Assembly (NCBI GenBank): GCA_019749805.1
Contig: JAIEPH010000058.1
Span: 62,001-126,000 of the forward strand
DNA length: 64,000 nucleotides
Direction: 5' to 3'
From: Mycobacteriaceae bacterium
Lineage (GTDB): Bacteria; Actinomycetota; Actinomycetes; Mycobacteriales; Mycobacteriaceae
In this document: piece by piece, positions 1-7,523 of the stretch
How positions within the stretch are numbered: the first letter of the stretch is position 1
How the letters are laid out: the number at the start of each line of letters is the position of its first letter
The notes under the pieces: model-generated
What the model was told of the DNA's origin: nothing
Database searches by the model: none
What the model saw: the letters and a program-made list of their open reading frames with translations, nothing else
Translations under genes and position numbers: made by a program

Positions 1-1746
1 GCCGACAGGACAATCGAATTCATCCGCGATGCCAAGGTGATCGCCCCCGACAAGCCGTGGTTCTCCTATGTCTGTCCCGGTGCCGGGCACGCGCCGCACC
101 ACGTCTTCAAAGAGTGGGCCGACCGCTACGCGGGCACCTTCGACATGGGATACGAGCGCTACCGCGAGATCGTGCTGGAGAACCAGAAGCGTCTCGGCAT
201 CGTTCCGCCCGATACCGAACTCTCGCCGATCAACCCGTACTCGGATGTCAAGGGACCCAACGGCGAACCGTGGCCCGCTGGGGACACCGTGCGGCCGTGG
301 GACTCACTGGGGGACGACGACAAGCGGTTGTTCTGTCGCATGGCCGAGGTGTTCGCCGGATTCCTGAGCTACACCGACGACCAAATCGGGCGGATCCTCG
401 ACTATTTGGAGGAGTCCGGCCAACTCGACAACACCATCATCGTGGTCATCTCCGACAACGGCGCCAGCGGTGAGGGCGGACCGAACGGATCCGTGAACGA
501 GGTCAAGTTCTTCAACGGCTACGTCGACACCGTGGAAGAAGGTCTGCGGTTCATGGACAACCTGGGCGGGCCCGAGACCTATAACCACTATCCGATCGGC
601 TGGGCGATGGCGTTCAACACGCCGTACAAGTTGTACAAGCGGTACGCGTCCCACGAGGGCGGCATCGCCGACACGGCCATCATCTCCTGGCCGAAGGGCA
701 TCGCCGCACACGGTGAGATACGCGACAACTACGTCAACGTCTGCGACATCACCCCGACGGTGTACGACTTGCTCGGGATCGATCCACCGCTGGCGGTCAA
801 AGGCATCAACCAGAAGCCACTGGACGGCGTGAGTTTCAAAGTGGCCCTTGATGACCCGGATGCGCCGACGGGTAAGGAGTCGCAGTTCTACGCGATGCTG
901 GGCACGCGCGGGATCTGGCACGACGGCTGGTTCGCCAACGCCGTGCACGCCGCCTCGCCTGCCGGCTGGTCGCACTTCGACAAGGACCGGTGGGAGTTGT
1001 TCCACATCGAGGCCGACCGCAGCCAATGCCACGACCTCGCCGCTGAGCACCCGGACAAGCTCGAAGAACTCAAGGCGCTGTGGTTCAGCGAGGCGCAGAA
1101 ATACAACGGGCTTCCGCTCTCGGATCTGAACATCATGGAGACGCTGGGACGGTGGCGGCCCTACCTGACCGGTACCAGAGAGTCGTACTTCTACTATCCC
1201 GGCACCGCCGACGTCGGGGTGGGAGCGGCTGCGGAGATCCAAGGCCGGACTTTCGCGGTCATCGCCGAGGTGACGATCGACAGCACAGGCGCAGAGGGCG
1301 TGTTGTTCAAGCACGGCGGCGCACATGGCGGGCATGTCCTGTTCATCCAGGACGGGCTGCTGCACTACATCTACAACTTCCTCGGCGAGGAGGAGCAAGT
1401 GCTCTCGTCGCCCGGACCGGTTCCGCTGGGGACGCACACGTTCGGCGCCGCCTACACGCGCACCGGAACCGTCGAGGGCAGCCACACCCCGCTCGGCGAC
1501 GCCGCGCTGTACATCGACGACACCGAGGTGGCGTCGAGAACAGGCGTGCGAGTGCATCCCGGCACCTTCGGTCTCGCCGGAGCCACCCTGAGCGTCGGTC
1601 GCAACACCGGATCACCCGTGTCGCGGGCTTACAAGGCTCCGTTCGCGTTCACAGGTGGCACCACCGCCCAGGTGAACGTTGATGTGTCCGGTCAGCCCTA
1701 TGTGGATCTGGAGCGCGAGTTCGCCCGCGCTTTCGCGAAGGACTGA
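1..1746 (+). CDS. atsA: Arylsulfatase, C-terminal part (5' end outside window)
   Basis: The reading frame is open from base 1, so the gene starts upstream of the window and about 581 codons are visible. It encodes the C-terminal two thirds of an alkaline-phosphatase-fold sulfatase, which hydrolyses sulfate esters. Visible family features are the VVISDNGASGEGG segment with the metal-site Asp-Asn, the Lys in ASHEGGIADTAIISWPKG, and a long C-terminal extension. The formylglycine motif CxPxR must lie in the missing N-terminal part. The M. tuberculosis homologue AtsA (Rv0711) is about 787 residues and also lies just upstream of rplN, which supports the name. A putative lipoprotein gene follows after 8 bp. 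There is no sign of a frameshift in the visible part. Confidence 0.9.
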   Translation, partial: ADRTIEFIRDAKVIAPDKPWFSYVCPGAGHAPHHVFKEWADRYAGTFDMGYERYREIVLENQKRLGIVPPDTELSPINPYSDVKGPNGEPWPAGDTVRPWDSLGDDDKRLFCRMAEVFAGFLSYTDDQIGRILDYLEESGQLDNTIIVVISDNGASGEGGPNGSVNEVKFFNGYVDTVEEGLRFMDNLGGPETYNHYPIGWAMAFNTPYKLYKRYASHEGGIADTAIISWPKGIAAHGEIRDNYVNVCDITPTVYDLLGIDPPLAVKGINQKPLDGVSFKVALDDPDAPTGKESQFYAMLGTRGIWHDGWFANAVHAASPAGWSHFDKDRWELFHIEADRSQCHDLAAEHPDKLEELKALWFSEAQKYNGLPLSDLNIMETLGRWRPYLTGTRESYFYYPGTADVGVGAAAEIQGRTFAVIAEVTIDSTGAEGVLFKHGGAHGGHVLFIQDGLLHYIYNFLGEEEQVLSSPGPVPLGTHTFGAAYTRTGTVEGSHTPLGDAALYIDDTEVASRTGVRVHPGTFGLAGATLSVGRNTGSPVSRAYKAPFAFTGGTTAQVNVDVSGQPYVDLEREFARAFAKD

Positions 1747-1754
1747 CGAGACCG

Positions 1755-2468
1755 ATGAGAACTCGATCGGCGGTACTCGCCGCGCTGTGCACGGCGGTCT
1801 TGGTGGTATCGGCCTGCGGTAAGACCAGTGAAGGTGAGCCTGTCGCCGAGGACGGGGAGACGGTCGCCGAATCCGCGGCGTCGGTCACGATGACGTCGAC
1901 GCAGACCACGAGGGCCATCCCCACGCCGGAGGCCGACCTCACCGAGCCCGGCGTCGTGCCCACCACCCGCACCTCGGTCACGCCGAACACGGTCACCTGC
2001 CAAATGCCCGATCCTGCGCAGGAGGGGGTGACTGCAGCCGTCGCGGATCCCGGGGCGCCCAGGATCACGGTCGTTCTGCCGCAGGACTGGTCGACGGAGC
2101 AGGCCGGCGGCGACGTCGGAGCGAAGCTGACCGGCCCCGACGGGACGTGGGCGACGGTCACGATCGCCAGGACGACGCTGGACCCCGCGGCGGCCTTCAA
2201 GCAGTACGCAGACGATGCGATGGCGGCTTCGGCGGTCAGCAGCGTCAGCGTGCTGCCCGCGGAGCTGTGCGGATACAGCGGTCAGAAATTACTCGGCTCG
2301 TGGGCGGATACTCCTGAGCAGGCCGTGGAATTCGGCGATCGCGTCGCGCACGTCTGGACGAACTCGGGCGACTACCTGGTGGCGGTGCATGTACAGGGAC
2401 CCTCCGGTGCGGGTTTCGACCCGTTCACCTCGCCGATGATGGACGATTTCGCCATCGAAATACCCTGA
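1755..2468 (+). CDS. Putative LpqN/LpqT-like lipoprotein
   Basis: This is a 237-residue protein with a clear lipoprotein signal peptide. A charged N-terminus and hydrophobic stretch lead to the lipobox V18-S19-A20-C21, so it should be lipidated and face the outside of the membrane. A Thr/Glu/Pro-rich linker (about residues 25-70) leads to a globular domain. That domain contains ITVVLPQDW and a late LVAVHVQGP strand, which resemble the LpqN/LpqT family of mycobacterial lipoproteins. Two later cysteines (in TCQMPDP and ELCGYSG) could form a disulfide. The gene lies 8 bp after the sulfatase and is probably co-transcribed with it. Its function is unknown and the family call is by resemblance only. 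Confidence 0.7.
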   Translation: MRTRSAVLAALCTAVLVVSACGKTSEGEPVAEDGETVAESAASVTMTSTQTTRAIPTPEADLTEPGVVPTTRTSVTPNTVTCQMPDPAQEGVTAAVADPGAPRITVVLPQDWSTEQAGGDVGAKLTGPDGTWATVTIARTTLDPAAAFKQYADDAMAASAVSSVSVLPAELCGYSGQKLLGSWADTPEQAVEFGDRVAHVWTNSGDYLVAVHVQGPSGAGFDPFTSPMMDDFAIEIP

Positions 2469-2745
2469 AGGCACGCTCCCCTCAGTCGCAGGGATGATCG
2501 AGAGTGGAGTCAATACACGCTGACCGGCGTGGAAGCGTGCGGGTAGCCCACGCTCGCGAGTGGTCTTCCGCCGACCAGCGGCGATTTGGTTCCTCGCAGG
2601 TCGTCACCTAGAATCAACGGGTTGCCTTGGGCAGACCTCGGCCGATCCTTCGGATGGGCCCTGCGTGCTCTTCGGTGACAGCAAGACCGCGCACGTCAGG
2701 GTCGGTAATCCTGCGTGCACACATTTACCAGGTCGAGGAGTTCGA
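2469..2745 (+). promoter_or_regulatory. spc operon upstream region and leader
   Basis: This gap of 277 bases between the lipoprotein gene and rplN holds no convincing gene. It contains the candidate promoter at 2586-2614 and then a leader of about 125 nt that ends in the GAGGAG ribosome binding site of rplN at 2735-2740. The frame of rplN stays open back to 2560, but the segment before 2746 does not resemble ribosomal protein L14 and is taken as untranslated. Confidence 0.5.
2586..2614 (+). promoter_or_regulatory. Candidate SigA promoter of the spc ribosomal operon
   Basis: A TTGGTT -35 hexamer (2586-2591) is separated by 17 bp from a TAGAAT -10 hexamer (2609-2614). The -10 box matches the consensus at five of six positions and the spacing is optimal. 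This would let rplN to rplO be transcribed independently of the sulfatase and lipoprotein genes upstream. It is a prediction from sequence only. Confidence 0.5.
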
Positions 2746-3114
2746 GTGATTCAGCAGGAATCGCGGGTGAAGGTCGCCGACAACACGGGTGCCAAGGAGA
2801 TCTTGTGCATCCGCGTGCTCGGCGGATCGGGGCGGCGTTACGCCGGCATCGGCGACATCATCGTGGCGACCGTCAAGGACGCTATCCCCGGCGGCAACGT
2901 CAAGCGCGGCGAGGTCGTCAAGGCCGTCATCGTGCGCACCGTGAAAGAGCGTCGTCGCGCCGACGGCAGCTACATCAAGTTCGACGAGAACGCCGCCGTC
3001 ATCATCAAGGCCGACAACGACCCGCGCGGGACGCGCATCTTCGGCCCCGTCGGCCGTGAACTGCGCGAGAAGCGCTTCATGAAGATCGTCTCGCTTGCCC
3101 CGGAGGTGCTGTAG
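2746..3114 (+). CDS. rplN: 50S ribosomal protein L14
   Basis: The 122-residue product begins IQQESRVKVADNTGAKEILC and matches bacterial uL14 along its full length, including the RGTRIFGPV motif near the C-terminus. L14 binds 23S rRNA at the interface with the 30S subunit. The GTG start at 2746 was chosen over the longer open frame because it gives the exact family length and is preceded by GAGGAG. The stop abuts the ATG of rplX, so the two genes are tightly coupled as the first pair of the spc operon. Confidence 0.98.
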   Translation: MIQQESRVKVADNTGAKEILCIRVLGGSGRRYAGIGDIIVATVKDAIPGGNVKRGEVVKAVIVRTVKERRRADGSYIKFDENAAVIIKADNDPRGTRIFGPVGRELREKRFMKIVSLAPEVL

Positions 3115-3432
3115 ATGAAGGTCCACAAGGGCGACACCGTTCTGGTCGTCTCCGGCAAAGACAAAGGCGCCAAAGGCAAGGTGCTGCAGGCGTATCCGGA
3201 CCGGGAGAAGATCCTCGTCGAGGGCGTCAACCGGATCAAGAAGCACACCGCGATCTCGCGTAACGAGCGCGGCGCGCAGTCGGGCGGCATCGTCACGCAG
3301 GAGGCCGCCATCCACGTCTCGAACGTGATGGTCGTCGACTCCGACGGCAAGCCCACCCGCATCGGATACCGCACGGACGAAGAGACCGGCAAGAAGGTCC
3401 GTATCGCGAAGACCAACGGCAAGGACATCTGA
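3115..3432 (+). CDS. rplX: 50S ribosomal protein L24
   Basis: This 105-residue uL24 protein has the N-terminal KOW motif (KGDTVLVVSGKDKGAKGKV) and the GGIVTQEAAIHVSNV segment typical of the family. It is an early assembly protein that binds the 5' domain of 23S rRNA. It starts on the base after the rplN stop and ends one base before rplE. Its length is normal. Confidence 0.98.
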   Translation: MKVHKGDTVLVVSGKDKGAKGKVLQAYPDREKILVEGVNRIKKHTAISRNERGAQSGGIVTQEAAIHVSNVMVVDSDGKPTRIGYRTDEETGKKVRIAKTNGKDI

Positions 3433-3433
3433 G

Positions 3434-4027
3434 ATGACCTCCACTGAAGAAAAGACAGGTTCGACGGAGTCGAACCAACGGCCACAGCCCCGCCTCAAGC
3501 AGCGTTACCGCGAGGAGATCAAGGACGCGCTGCTGAAGGAATTCGGCTACGCCAACGTCATGCAGATCCCCGGCGTGGTCAAGGTCGTCGTGAACATGGG
3601 TGTCGGTGACGCCGCCCGCGACGCCAAGCTGATCAACGGTGCGGTCAACGACCTGGCGCTGATCACCGGCCAGAAGCCCGAGATTCGCAAGGCCCGCAAG
3701 TCCATCGCACAGTTCAAGCTGCGTGAGGGCATGCCGATCGGTGCGCGGGTGACGCTGCGCGGCGACCGGATGTGGGAGTTCCTCGACCGCCTGACCTCGA
3801 TCGCGCTGCCGCGTATCCGCGACTTCCGCGGCCTGAGCCCCAAGCAGTTCGACGGCACCGGCAACTACACCTTCGGGCTCAACGAGCAGTCGATGTTCCA
3901 CGAGATCAACATCGACGACATCGATCGCCCCCGGGGTATGGACATCACCGTCGTCACGTCGGCGACGAACGACGACGAAGGCCGCGCGCTGCTGCGTGCA
4001 CTTGGCTTCCCGTTCAAGGAGAACTGA
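3434..4027 (+). CDS. rplE: 50S ribosomal protein L5
   Basis: This 197-residue uL5 protein binds 5S rRNA and contacts the central protuberance. Diagnostic segments are IPGVVKVVVNMGVGDAARD, ITGQKPEIRKARKSIA and FGLNEQSMFHEI. The N-terminus carries a polar extension of about 20 residues, common in actinobacteria. The ATG lies one base after rplX and the gene is followed four bases later by rpsZ. Confidence 0.98.
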   Translation: MTSTEEKTGSTESNQRPQPRLKQRYREEIKDALLKEFGYANVMQIPGVVKVVVNMGVGDAARDAKLINGAVNDLALITGQKPEIRKARKSIAQFKLREGMPIGARVTLRGDRMWEFLDRLTSIALPRIRDFRGLSPKQFDGTGNYTFGLNEQSMFHEINIDDIDRPRGMDITVVTSATNDDEGRALLRALGFPFKEN

Positions 4028-4031
4028 GCAA

Positions 4032-4217
4032 ATGGCAAAGAAGGCTCTGGTCAACAAGGCCAACAAGAAGCCCAAGTTCAAGGTCCGCGCTTACACCCGG
4101 TGCAACAGGTGCGGTCGCCCGCACGCGGTTTACCGCAAGTTCGGGCTCTGCCGTATCTGCCTGCGCGAGATGGCGCATGCCGGCGAACTGCCCGGCGTTC
4201 AGAAGTCCAGCTGGTAA
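4032..4217 (+). CDS. rpsZ: 30S ribosomal protein S14 type Z (zinc form)
   Basis: This 61-residue uS14 protein is the short zinc-ribbon type. It has two Cys-x2-Cys pairs, C24/C27 and C40/C43. In mycobacteria the zinc form is the constitutive copy in the spc operon, while a cysteine-free S14 is usually encoded in a zinc-starvation operon elsewhere. The ATG at 4032 gives the exact family length. A gap of 92 bases follows before rpsH and contains a weak C-run/G-run hairpin. Confidence 0.98.
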   Translation: MAKKALVNKANKKPKFKVRAYTRCNRCGRPHAVYRKFGLCRICLREMAHAGELPGVQKSSW

Positions 4218-4309
4218 CGGCCAACAACTACAAACCACATCAAAAAGGTTGCGGTAGGCCCCCAAGAGCTTTCGGGGGGAACCGCCGCGAGGAAGGTGAA
4301 CCGGCTGTC

Positions 4310-4708
4310 ATGACCATGACGGATCCGATCGCAGACTTCTTGACACGTCTGCGCAACGCCAATTCGGCGTACCACGACGAGGTGTCGCTGCCACACTCGA
4401 AGATCAAGGCCAACATCGCCGAGATCCTCAAGAGCGAGGGCTACATCTCCGATTACCACACCGAGGATGCCCGGGTGGGCAAGTCGCTTGTGGTGCAACT
4501 GAAATACGGCCCGAGCCGTGAACGCAGCATCGCGGGACTGCGCCGGGTGAGCAAGCCCGGTCTGCGCGTCTACGCGAAGTCCACCAACCTGCCGCGCGTG
4601 CTCGGCGGTCTGGGCGTGGCGATCATCTCCACGTCGTCGGGTCTGCGAACCGACCGTCAGGCTGCCCGCGAGGGCGTCGGCGGCGAAGTCCTCGCGTACG
4701 TGTGGTAG
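4310..4708 (+). CDS. rpsH: 30S ribosomal protein S8
   Basis: This 132-residue uS8 protein has the TDPIADFLTRLRNA start and the conserved ISTSSGLRTDRQAA C-terminal block that contacts the 16S rRNA central domain. The ATG at 4310 is preceded by AGGAAGG and gives the standard mycobacterial N-terminus MTMTDPIAD. In other bacteria S8 also represses its own operon; no matching leader structure was identified here. rplF follows after 22 bases. Confidence 0.98.
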   Translation: MTMTDPIADFLTRLRNANSAYHDEVSLPHSKIKANIAEILKSEGYISDYHTEDARVGKSLVVQLKYGPSRERSIAGLRRVSKPGLRVYAKSTNLPRVLGGLGVAIISTSSGLRTDRQAAREGVGGEVLAYVW

Positions 4709-4730
4709 TGGGGATAGGAGCCTAAAGACC

Positions 4731-5270
4731 ATGTCACGAATTGGAAAGCAACCGGTCCCGGTTCCCGCCGGAGTCGATGTCACGATCAACGGCCAGAACG
4801 TGTCGGTCAAGGGTCCCAAGGGAACTCTTGAGCTGGCGGTCGCCGAACCGATCCGGGTCGCGCGCGACGACGATGGCGCCATCGTGGTGACCCGTCCGAA
4901 CGACGAGCGCGAAAACCGTTCGCTGCACGGGTTGTCCCGCACGCTGATCGCCAACCTGGTTACGGGTGTGACCGAGGGCTACACCACCAAGATGGAGATC
5001 TTCGGCGTCGGCTACCGCGTGGTGGCCAAGGGCAGCAACCTCGAGTTCGCCTTGGGTTACAGCCATCCGGTGCTGATCAACGCCCCCGAAGGCGTGTCGT
5101 TCGCAGTGGAAACACCGACGAAGTTCTCGATCTCCGGCATCGACAAGCAGAAGGTCGGCCAGATCGCGGCGAACATCCGCCGCCTGCGCAAGAGCGATCC
5201 CTATAAGGGCAAGGGCATTCGCTACGAGGGTGAGCAGATCCGCCGCAAGGTCGGAAAGACAGGTAAGTAG
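4731..5270 (+). CDS. rplF: 50S ribosomal protein L6
   Basis: This 179-residue uL6 protein starts MSRIGKQPVPVPAGV and carries the C-terminal block PYKGKGIRYEGEQIRRKVGK. L6 sits near the factor-binding site of the 50S subunit. Length and motifs are normal. rplR starts two bases after the stop. Confidence 0.98.
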   Translation: MSRIGKQPVPVPAGVDVTINGQNVSVKGPKGTLELAVAEPIRVARDDDGAIVVTRPNDERENRSLHGLSRTLIANLVTGVTEGYTTKMEIFGVGYRVVAKGSNLEFALGYSHPVLINAPEGVSFAVETPTKFSISGIDKQKVGQIAANIRRLRKSDPYKGKGIRYEGEQIRRKVGKTGK

Positions 5271-5272
5271 AA

Positions 5273-5677
5273 ATGGCTTCTTCTAAGACTGAGGCGTCGC
5301 GTAAGCCGGTGGGGCAGAGCGTGTCCGAGGCCCGGCGCGTCTCGCGGCTGCGTCGGCACGCCCGACTGCGCAAGAAGATCGAGGGCACGGCCGAGGTGCC
5401 GCGCCTGATGGTCAACCGCTCGTCGCGGCACATCCACGTGCAGCTGATCAACGACCTCGACGGCACCACCGTGGCCGCCGCATCGTCGATCGAGGCGGAC
5501 GTGCGTGCGGTCGAGGGCGACAAAAAGGCCCACAGCGTGCGGGTCGGTCAGCTGATCGCCGAGCGCGCGAAGGCTGCGGGTATCGAGGCGGTGGTATTCG
5601 ACCGCGGTGGCTACACCTACGGCGGGCGCATCGCGGCACTGGCCGACGCAGCGCGCGAAGGCGGGCTGAAGTTCTAA
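5273..5677 (+). CDS. rplR: 50S ribosomal protein L18
   Basis: This 134-residue uL18 protein binds 5S rRNA together with L5. It shows the LRRHARLRKKIEGTAEVPRL and FDRGGYTYGGRIAALADAAR blocks. The N-terminus has a short Ser/Lys-rich extension of about 15 residues compared with short bacterial L18 proteins. It lies between rplF and rpsE in the usual order. Confidence 0.98.
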   Translation: MASSKTEASRKPVGQSVSEARRVSRLRRHARLRKKIEGTAEVPRLMVNRSSRHIHVQLINDLDGTTVAAASSIEADVRAVEGDKKAHSVRVGQLIAERAKAAGIEAVVFDRGGYTYGGRIAALADAAREGGLKF

Positions 5678-5699
5678 TGACTGATTACGGAAGGACTGC

Positions 5700-6371
5700 A
5701 TGATGGCCGAGCAGGCTGGCGCCGCTCCGGCGCAGGACAACCGCGGAGGCGGTCGTGGTGACCGCGACGGCCGTGGTCGTCGCGACGACCGCGGTGGCCG
5801 TGGCGGTCGCGATGGCGGCGAGAAGAGCAACTACATCGAACGCGTCGTCACGATCAACCGCGTCTCCAAGGTGGTCAAGGGTGGCCGGCGGTTCAGCTTC
5901 ACCGCGCTGGTCATCGTCGGCGACGGCAAGGGCATGGTCGGTGTCGGCTACGGCAAGGCCAAAGAGGTCCCGGCCGCCATCGCCAAGGGTGTCGAGGAAG
6001 CGCGTAAGGGCTTCTTCCGCGTACCGCTGATCGGCGGCACGATCACTCACCCAGTGCAGGGCGAGGCGGCGGCGGGCGTCGTGATGCTGCGTCCGGCCAG
6101 CCCCGGTACCGGTGTGATCGCCGGTGGCGCTTGCCGCGCAGTGCTGGAATGCGCCGGGGTGCACGACGTCCTGGCCAAGTCGCTGGGCAGCGACAACGCG
6201 ATCAACGTGGTGCACGCCACCGTTGCCGCGCTCAAGCTGCTGCAGCGTCCGGAAGAGGTGGCGGCCCGGCGTGGTCTGACCATCGAGGAGGTGGCGCCGG
6301 CGGGCATGCTGCGGGCGCGGCGTGAAGCCGAGGCGCTGGCCGCGTCGGCAGCGCGTGAGGGAACGGCGTAA
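5700..6371 (+). CDS. rpsE: 30S ribosomal protein S5 with Arg/Gly/Asp-rich N-terminal tail
   Basis: This 223-residue uS5 protein has the double-stranded RNA-binding domain (about residues 45-110) followed by the C-terminal domain with GIIAGG-like and NVVHAT segments. S5 supports decoding accuracy and mRNA unwinding at the entry channel. Residues 14-42 form a low-complexity tail of RG, GD and RD repeats, seen in mycobacterial S5 and absent from E. coli S5. Two adjacent ATG codons (5700, 5703) are possible starts. rpmD follows after two bases. Confidence 0.97.
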   Translation: MMAEQAGAAPAQDNRGGGRGDRDGRGRRDDRGGRGGRDGGEKSNYIERVVTINRVSKVVKGGRRFSFTALVIVGDGKGMVGVGYGKAKEVPAAIAKGVEEARKGFFRVPLIGGTITHPVQGEAAAGVVMLRPASPGTGVIAGGACRAVLECAGVHDVLAKSLGSDNAINVVHATVAALKLLQRPEEVAARRGLTIEEVAPAGMLRARREAEALAASAAREGTA

Positions 6372-6373
6372 CC

Positions 6374-6553
6374 ATGGCAGAGCTCAAGATCACTCAGGTG
6401 CGCAGCACCATTGGTGCGCGCTGGAAGCAACGCGAGAGCCTGCGGACCCTCGGACTGCGCAAGATTCGGCAGTCCGTGGTGCGTGAGGACAACGACCAGA
6501 CCCGTGGACTCATCAAGACCGTCCACCACCTCGTTGAGGTAGAAGAGGTTTAG
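6374..6553 (+). CDS. rpmD: 50S ribosomal protein L30
   Basis: This is a short 59-residue gene beginning MAELKITQVRSTIGARWKQR and containing TLGLRKIRQSVVREDN, diagnostic of uL30. It fits exactly between rpsE and rplO, its normal place, with two-base gaps on both sides. The full length agrees with bacterial L30. Confidence 0.97.
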   Translation: MAELKITQVRSTIGARWKQRESLRTLGLRKIRQSVVREDNDQTRGLIKTVHHLVEVEEV

Positions 6554-6555
6554 CA

Positions 6556-6996
6556 ATGACTATCAAACTGCACGACCTGCGCCCGGCGCCGGGGTCGAAG
6601 ACCACCAAGACCCGGGTGGGTCGTGGTGAGGGCTCCAAGGGCAAGACCGCCGGTCGTGGCACCAAGGGCACCAAGGCACGTAAGAACGTCCCGGCGACGT
6701 TCGAGGGTGGCCAGATGCCCATCCACATGCGGCTGCCGAAGCTCAAGGGCTTCCGCAACCGGTTCCGGACCGAGTACGAGGTCGTCAACGTCGGCGACAT
6801 CAACAAGCTGTTCCCCAAGGGCGGCGACGTGGGTGTCGACGAGCTGGTGGCTTCCGGCGCGGTGCGCAAGAACACGTTGGTCAAGGTGCTCGGCGACGGC
6901 AAGCTGACTGTGAAGGTCAACGTCACCGCTCACAAGTTCAGCGGCAGCGCACGCGAGAAGATCACCTCTGCGGGCGGATCTGCGACCGAGCTGTAG
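6556..6996 (+). CDS. rplO: 50S ribosomal protein L15
   Basis: This 146-residue uL15 protein starts with the KLHDLRPAPGSKTTKTRVGR block and has the glycine/lysine-rich extension typical of L15, which penetrates the 50S core. It is the last gene of the spc operon here. secY does not follow directly as in many bacteria but lies about 7.4 kb downstream. A terminator hairpin follows the stop. Confidence 0.98.
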   Translation: MTIKLHDLRPAPGSKTTKTRVGRGEGSKGKTAGRGTKGTKARKNVPATFEGGQMPIHMRLPKLKGFRNRFRTEYEVVNVGDINKLFPKGGDVGVDELVASGAVRKNTLVKVLGDGKLTVKVNVTAHKFSGSAREKITSAGGSATEL

Positions 6997-7010
6997 GTCC
7001 AGTTGTCGAC

Positions 7011-7041
7011 AAGGGCCCCTGCCGTTACGGTGGGGGCTCTT
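7011..7041 (+). terminator. Terminator hairpin after rplO
   Basis: AAGGGCCCC (7011-7019) pairs with GGGGCTCTT (7033-7041), a nine-pair stem with one G-U pair. The inner loop contains a second small stem, CCGT/ACGG. It lies 15 bases after the rplO stop. There is no long T-run, as is usual for mycobacterial terminators. Confidence 0.65.
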
Positions 7042-7117
7042 GCGTTTCATCGAATGCGGTAACGCATCGCGTCACGGGTGCGATCTACATTGAGCGTGCC
7101 GAAAGTTCAGGAGACCC

Positions 7118-7465
7118 ATGACCACTGTCCGTCGTGCCATCGCTGTTGCGATGGTCAGCGCCGGCCTCGCGGTCTTCGGTAGCGCCGCGTCCGCGAATGC
7201 TCAGGACGCCGACGCGCAGTTCGAGAAGGCAGTGAGCTCCCTGGGTATCACCGTGGGCCCCGAAACCGATATCCCGGCATTGGGCCGGCAGGTCTGCGAC
7301 ACGATGACCCGGGAAATGGCGCGCAATCCCAATCCGCCGCCGTTGGTACGAGGCATCCTCCAGTCCTTGGTGAACAGCAATCTCACCAAGGAACAGGCCG
7401 TGGGCTTCATGCGGGCCTCGGTGAACATCTACTGCCCGCAGTACTCCCGGTACCTCGGCCGCTGA
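7118..7465 (+). CDS. Small secreted DUF732-type protein
   Basis: This 115-residue protein has a Sec signal peptide, residues 1-28, with probable cleavage after A-N-A. The mature part is a small helical domain with two cysteines (in GRQVCDTM and IYCPQ) that probably form a disulfide. The pattern GRQVC ... IYCPQY matches the DUF732 family, which is abundant in mycobacteria and exported. No molecular function is known. It stands alone between the rplO terminator and sppA. Confidence 0.85.
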   Translation: MTTVRRAIAVAMVSAGLAVFGSAASANAQDADAQFEKAVSSLGITVGPETDIPALGRQVCDTMTREMARNPNPPPLVRGILQSLVNSNLTKEQAVGFMRASVNIYCPQYSRYLGR

Positions 7466-7523
7466 CTTTCTGACGGACCCGCGGGGCGGATCAGCCACCT
7501 CCCGGCCTCGGTAGGCTCACAGG

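Noticed and set aside
304..1557. Long open frame antisense to the sulfatase gene
   Set aside because: It mirrors the codon structure of a clear sulfatase gene on the other strand and has no recognisable domain; long antisense frames are expected at this GC content.
4259..4279. C-run/G-run hairpin between rpsZ and rpsH
   Set aside because: Only five firm pairs and a ten-base loop inside an operon; too weak to call an attenuator.
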